A stretch of 64,000 bases of DNA, from assembly GCA_021014325.1 (NCBI GenBank), contig CM037474.1:3972488-4036487 (forward strand), read 5' to 3'. The translations under genes and the position numbers were made by a program. Below, piece after piece: positions 61,001-64,000 of the stretch. The notes under the pieces were generated by a model, which searched no databases, was not told where the DNA came from, and worked only from the letters and a program-made list of their open reading frames with translations. Source of the DNA: Plazaster borealis. Taxonomy: Eukaryota; Echinodermata; Asteroidea; Forcipulatida; Labidiasteridae. Numbering within the stretch: position 1 is the first letter of the stretch; each line of letters opens with the position of its first letter.

Positions 61001-63067
61001 TTACCCCTTGACTTGTCTGTTTGCTCTCTGCCTCTTTTCATGTATTTCCACTTGAATGCTTTTGTTACACTTGTTCATGTGTGTTGTCTTGTCTAGAATG
61101 TGGGGGGTTCTGAAGGGGTCTTTCTTGAAGACATTTTTTTAGCCTTCGAGAAAGACTCTGCTAGGGTCGAAACGTCAGGCCATTAACTATTTTTTGCATT
61201 TATACCATAGGTCCTTCTGGTTGGTAAGCAGTTTGCAACAGCTAATTCTATTTTATCAAATTTGAATAGTTGTATCTAGTTCTCATTAGGATTGGTTTGC
61301 CCGGTGTTTACCTGTAGGGGTTTGCGCTGAGGACAAAGACATCTCATACTCGCTGTGAGTCTCTGAGCCACCCATGGTCATCGAGTCATCATCTAGTAAC
61401 TCGGTAACAGACCAGGCAGGAATCGGTTTTCCTCTCCTCTCACGTGACCCTTTCCTGTCCCCTCTGCCTCCTCTTCCCTTTGAGCGTCCAGGGCTTCGGG
61501 AGGAAGCAGGCCGCTGGGACTGTTTTGCGCTGTGAGCCCGCCGTGATGAGCGGCCTGATGAGGCCGTCTTGGGGCGAGCAGCAGGAGATGTGACCCCATC
61601 CTGCCGTGGAGACTTTGGTGGTGAGGGAGATGACGACATGTCGTTTGTTGGGAAGTTCAAGTGTAGATCTTCGGCTGTAATAAGGATGGTGGGTAGGTTT
61701 TCTTCTGGGGTGTTGTACCTTTCGTGTCCAGTGGGGAATGATGGAGGAGGATCCCTACCACTTGGCATGGAGGGGCTGTCTAGGATTCTTCTTGAAGTCT
61801 TTTGTGATTTTAAACTTGATTTACGGCTTCTCTGGGAAGACGATGCAGCAGGATGATTGCGTAGGTGATGTTCTTCTTTATTTGGTTGCTGTGAATTGTA
61901 ATGACATTTGAATTTTAGTCTGCTTTGAGTTGTTTCAATATTTATAATGTGATGAAATGAAGGAAATTATGATCTTTTATACCGGTACTCAAAATGTATA
62001 TTTTTAAATACGTGAGTGTATACATGAGTGTATACAAAAAGTTATTAATAAATAATTAGGGCCTAAACTAATTTTGATTACAAAAGATTGAGTTTGCAAA
62101 CGCATTCCCATTCTATCGAGGATCTTTTCGTAACATTTCTATAAAAGAACATGACTCAAGCTTAAATACAAAATTACAACTTCAGTCTTCAGAAGTTCAG
62201 TTCAGATCTGTACTGGCACGGCAGGCTAATACCAAAAAATGAGTAGTTTTAAGTGGAGAAATGCATTAATATTTATATAGTTTTAATAACCAAATGAAAA
62301 AAATTTCAAACATCTTTTAGCAATGAACTTTTCTATGTTTATTTATGTTATGTTATATTTTATTTATTTTATGTATTTATTTCGTCTTATTTAACGTGGG
62401 TAGCCCCATCGGTTTTCAATGAACTGTACTCCCTGGGGCCCAGGAAATAAAAATCCATTTTAAAAATATGTTTGGATAAAGTTGAATGAAATTGAAGTTC
62501 TCCTTCAATTGTAGAATATTAGAATGAGCAATTTTATTTTTTGCGATTGTTGCTCCACCCCCACCTGCCCACTAATTCCCAGCCCCAGCCCACCTTCCCC
62601 ACCCCAGCCCACCTTCCCGACCCCAGCCCACCTTCCCGACCCCAGCCCACCTTCCCGACCCCAGCCCACCTTCCCGACCCCAGCCCACCTTCCCAACCCC
62701 AGCCCACCCTCCCGACCCCAGCCCACCTTCCCGACCCCAGCCCACCTTCCCGACCCCAGCCCACCTTCCCGACCCCAGCCTCCCGACCCCAGCCCACCCT
62801 CCCGACCCCAGCCCACCCTCCAGACCCCAGCCCACCCTCCCGACCCCAGCCCACCCTCCCGACCCCAGCCCACCTTCCCAACCCCAGCCCACCTTCCCAA
62901 CCCCAACCCGGTCACAGGACAGGAGCTAGACAACACGCGATTCCAATCAAAATTTAACAATAAAGCAAAATAAAAAAAAACTATAAAACAACGAGATCCC
63001 CTTTACCTACCTGAATACCATAGCCACCACCACATCTGTGAATTTTAGCTGATACTGCAGATGCCAT
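46020..63067 (-). CDS. LRRC74A: LRRC74-family leucine-rich repeat protein
   Basis: Minus-strand exons in order: 63067-63011, 61888-61312, 60365-60225, 58209-58147, 57466-57357, 56327-56220, 55388-55295, 53977-53847, 50822-50736, 49720-49605, 49487-49409, 48578-48489, 47870-47766, 47019-46861, 46386-46325, 46089-46020. Phases agree throughout: 682 aa. Residues 1-280 are low-complexity, with a Ser/Arg/Lys-rich basic stretch and an acidic patch. About 285-550 holds roughly nine ribonuclease-inhibitor-type LRRs (for example LDLSQNGVCLSG, IDLSHNDIGELAG), many about one per exon. A C-terminal segment (about 600-670) looks like a degenerate EF-hand pair (LSSSDLRKVLIRAG). Block order and the YLTECKQEGVEPACYVVRHL start match LRRC74A/B, but at 488 and 392 aa those lack the long N-terminus. 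Which paralogue it is remains unsettled. Cellular role unknown. The final exon and stop are inferred. Confidence 0.85.
47213..47459. repeat. 81-bp minisatellite, three units, open on minus strand
   Basis: Three tandem copies marked by 'cgcaggactcggaaacc' at 47221, 47302 and 47383, an exact period of 81. Because 81 is divisible by 3, the minus frame stays open and repeats a 27-residue unit containing TKVSESCGN. It lies in the LRRC74-like intron between exons 13 and 14. No acceptor/donor pair convincingly makes it an exon. Confidence 0.9.
48765..49095 (+). mobile_element. tRNA-derived SINE
   Basis: Head 'atggccagacggtctagagt', B box 'gtgggttcgaatcccggtt', then 'gacacttgtattcttgg', 'ggtagagattgttta' and 'tggtgctgcataatccaaag'. 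It matches 23838-24065 over the body. It is followed by a minus-strand SINE family 2 fragment at 49088-49175. Confidence 0.75.
49780..49950 (-). repeat. Dispersed repeat ('ggcatggtgtacccc' family, inverted)
   Basis: Reverse-complement relative of 39735-39925, with the family G-run now a long C-run (49829-49844) and 'ctcttgtacag' preceding it. Confidence 0.65.
50870..52398. other. LRRC74-like intron 8, distal part
   Basis: No exon recognised. 51950-52350 carries a dispersed-repeat-like segment ('agggctcgaattt' and inverted 'aaattcgagccct') bounding about 390 bases, suggesting another old MITE. 50300-50470 is a decayed relative of MITE subfamily B ('tgtgaaagtttaagctcaat'). Confidence 0.5.
52399..53145. 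mobile_element. DNA-transposon-like element with about 45-bp TIRs
   Basis: Left end 'gatgcactcattttccaata' and right end 'tattggaaaatgagtgcatc' are exact inverses. Similarity extends inward to about 45 bases and outward one step ('ttttgc' and 'cacaaaa'). The roughly 745-base interior encodes no transposase and contains another repeat (about 52790-53017), so it is a non-autonomous element with a nested insertion. Confidence 0.8.
53354..53748. mobile_element. Foldback MITE, about 390 bp, near-perfect palindrome
   Basis: The two halves are reverse complements over about 190 bases each, from 'gggacacgttgccttcgatc' to 'tggccgaccgtgtttgttc'. The loop is only about 20 bases near 53555 ('gtcaacaatttgac'). 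Flanks are TTAA on the left and TTTA on the right. It lies in LRRC74-like intron 8, so the pre-mRNA would carry a very long hairpin. Confidence 0.92.
54150..54615 (+). mobile_element. tRNA-derived SINE with insertion
   Basis: 'gtgttggttcgggtcttggt' is a decayed B box, followed by 'cttgtgtctttgggcaagac'. About 54295-54480 is a G/C-rich insert ('ccgcaccacggccccgtgcc') absent from other copies. The 3' body resumes with 'gtaggtcctgtgtgttatgt'. Confidence 0.65.
54686..55082. mobile_element. MITE with TTAA target site, subfamily A (copy 4)
   Basis: TTAA at both ends. Left end 'cgggtctgtatacgtttggt'; the right end is slightly diverged ('ttactatttgtatacaatcc'). It is in an LRRC74-like intron, whereas copy 3 is in Drp1 and copies 1 and 2 are intergenic. 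Confidence 0.87.
55482..55700. repeat. Dispersed repeat ('agtgactggccagcag' family)
   Basis: Third copy: 'tctagtgactggccagcag', 'tagccagccggaccacttgg', 'ggcatttggccagcagacca'. The ends 'tttgcccttaac' and 'gttaagggaga' suggest an inverted terminus. Confidence 0.65.
56331..56395. repeat. Simple repeat (CAAG/CAAA)n
   Basis: Tetranucleotide array of 'caag' then 'caaa' units directly upstream, in gene sense, of the LRRC74-like exon 6 acceptor (exon 6 is 56220-56327). On the minus strand it reads as a T-rich tract that could act as the polypyrimidine tract. Confidence 0.9.
57105..57265 (-). mobile_element. tRNA-derived SINE, family 2 (inverted)
   Basis: On the plus strand it reads 'ggtggggttcgaacc' (inverse B box) and 'ctagagcagatgtcttgcca' (inverse A-box region). 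It lies about 90 bases downstream of LRRC74-like exon 5 (57357). Confidence 0.72.
57480..57950. other. LRRC74-like intron 4, A-rich
   Basis: Low-complexity (AATA)n and (AAAT)n tracts near 57720-57770 and 57825-57860. Nothing else seen. Confidence 0.5.
57961..58125 (-). repeat. Dispersed repeat ('tggcctgacgtttc' family)
   Basis: Contains 'cgaaacgtcaggccattaac' and 'ggtccttttggttggtaagc'. It ends 22 bases before the LRRC74-like exon 4 donor region (58147). 61096-61262 is a near-identical copy including the 'aatgtggggggt' start. Confidence 0.78.
58296..58718 (-). other. Unidentified 140-aa open frame in an intron
   Basis: Among the longest non-repetitive ATG frames not explained by the three genes. 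Minus strand, within LRRC74-like intron 3 and about 90 bases upstream of exon 4. The translation is hydrophobic with a C-terminal basic stretch (KIKEDRRKLSKHYRGK). I recognise no domain. It could be chance, an unannotated alternative exon, or the remnant of an inserted gene. Confidence 0.2.
59735..60075. repeat. 87-bp minisatellite, four units, open on both strands
   Basis: Four tandem units marked by 'aatatctcttatgag' at intervals of 87. The plus frame stays open as a 29-residue repeat (SREVCGSTMEISLMSC core), and a minus frame is open too. Located in LRRC74-like intron 3. With no splice sites or similarity, it is treated as a repeat rather than a gene. Confidence 0.9.
60553..60775 (+). mobile_element. 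tRNA-derived SINE, family 1 (5' truncated head)
   Basis: 'cacgtggcgtgtcgttgg' then 'gcacttgtgtccttgagc', 'gacataagccgtaggtcc' and 'ggcacataaaagaacccag'. The central B-box segment is missing. Confidence 0.65.
61096..61262 (-). repeat. Dispersed repeat ('tggcctgacgtttc' family)
   Basis: Near-identical to 57961-58125, so probably a recent copy. It ends about 50 bases from the LRRC74-like exon 2 donor (61312). Confidence 0.78.
62577..62910. repeat. 19-bp GC-rich minisatellite, about 17 units
   Basis: Units of 'ccagcccaccttcccgacc' with small variants ('ccctcc', 'aacc'); one unit is shortened near 62780. It lies in LRRC74-like intron 1. The transcribed strand product is G-rich, with repeated GGG and GGGG runs. 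All frames stay open over the array, which explains the long Gly/Trp-rich and Pro-rich frames there. Confidence 0.95.
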
Positions 63068-64000
63068 ACTTTATACGATGAGTTTAGCTCACGGACTTTG
63101 CACGTACGTGAAGACCGGCCGTGCGACACCGAGACGAGTCATGGAGACGTTTACGCTATTTGACGGCGGCCATTCCTGCCAGTGAGCAGGTCCCTGCCGC
63201 AACCGAATGAAACGCTTCAACGGAAACAAATAACTTTCTATCTTGCGATCGAATGGTTATAATCAATTGCCAAGTCTTATCAAACTTTCTTTTGTGTGAT
63301 TTCTCGGATAATATGAATGATTAATGATCATTCACTGCCGTTGCCAGGTAATCAATTAGAATCAACTTGTTGCAGGTATGCATGCTGAACGTAGAAACAA
63401 CTGTCACTTTTTTGGCTCGTTAAATAGCGCCCTCCAGCGACAAGTGTCTCGCTCTTTCCAGAAAGTTAACTTCTTGGTGAACCTTTCACTTCGGAGTTTC
63501 GGTAAGTTCGGAAACTTATAAATTAAGAAATTACGCAATCTCCTAATATTAAAACGAAACAATATAAAACACTGTAAACTCGATGCTTAAAACTTAAATC
63601 ATTTATGGTCCCGTACTTTCATTTCTTCTTTTAAGTACATTCCGGGTAGTTTTGTTTCAGTGACGATCTTCCTAGTCCATTGGGTCGTCTCTTGTCTGCG
63701 TCTTGTTTGCCAATTGGTAATGGTACAAAAGCCAAACCTTAACGTTGTCCAGCTAGCTAGTGAACTGACCTTTTCTAACTTATTAGCCTAGATTTATCTA
63801 TTAAATGCAATTATGATTTTGTTGTGCGGTAACTGATGTGCTATAATATAAACTTACGCTACAGCGTACCATAGATAGGCCCCCAGTCCGTCGACAGCTG
63901 CTGAGCCTAAAACGTTTTGTTCAATGGTGACACAACTGAGATAAAACCGGGGCAGTGGGAGGGGGCAACTGCCCTCCCAAATTCGGGCAAAACTGTGGGT
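63068..64000. promoter_or_regulatory. Upstream region of the LRRC74-like gene
   Basis: The region just before ATG 63067 is richer in CG dinucleotides than the rest of the window (63100-63200) and includes the palindrome 'cacgtacgtg' near 63100. At 63340-63352 'gttgccaggtaat' matches the RFX X-box (GTNRCC, 0-3 bases, RGYAAC) at 11 of 12 positions. Near 63490 'gagtttcggtaagttcgg' resembles a plus-strand exon end, so a divergent gene may begin here. Confidence 0.35.

Noticed and set aside
62505..62973. Long Gly/Trp-rich and Pro-rich open frames
   Set aside because: Artefacts of a 19-bp tandem repeat open in all frames; they fall in intron 1 of the LRRC74-like gene.

Overview
This is a metazoan nuclear window: long AT-rich introns, GT-AG exons of 57 to about 800 bases, and many short interspersed repeats. 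It holds three multi-exon genes, which I assembled by hand from protein similarity, codon phase and splice sites. Gene content, the tRNA-derived SINEs and the TTAA-flanked MITEs fit an invertebrate deuterostome. An echinoderm such as a sea star is my guess, but the sequence does not prove it. There is no bacterial, viral, CRISPR or rRNA content.

Layout. 1-3.2 kb: repeat-bearing flank. 3.2-9.0 kb (+): an EXD1-like 3'-5' exonuclease of the DEDD superfamily, five coding exons, about 440 aa. 13.1-35.5 kb (+): a complete dynamin-related protein 1 gene (DNM1L/Drp1), 17 coding exons, 728 aa, with all reading phases consistent. 35.5-46.0 kb: a convergent intergenic region with SINEs, MITEs, a head-to-head tRNA-like palindrome and a 2.5-kb minisatellite. 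46.0-63.1 kb (-): an LRRC74-family leucine-rich-repeat gene, 16 coding exons, 682 aa, whose predicted stop codon lies inside the first unit of the minisatellite. 63.1-64.0 kb: its promoter-side flank.

The three genes do not form a pathway. Drp1 drives mitochondrial and peroxisomal fission. EXD1 proteins work in germline piRNA biogenesis. LRRC74 proteins are poorly characterised. The most distinctive material is repetitive: sister TTAA MITE families, a 390-bp near-perfect foldback inside an intron, three intronic minisatellites of the LRRC74-like gene (19, 81 and 87 bp), and the 55/42-bp minisatellite fused to that gene's 3' end. I found no clearly new biological system. The best leads are the minisatellite/stop-codon overlap and the intact catalytic residues of the EXD1-like nuclease.
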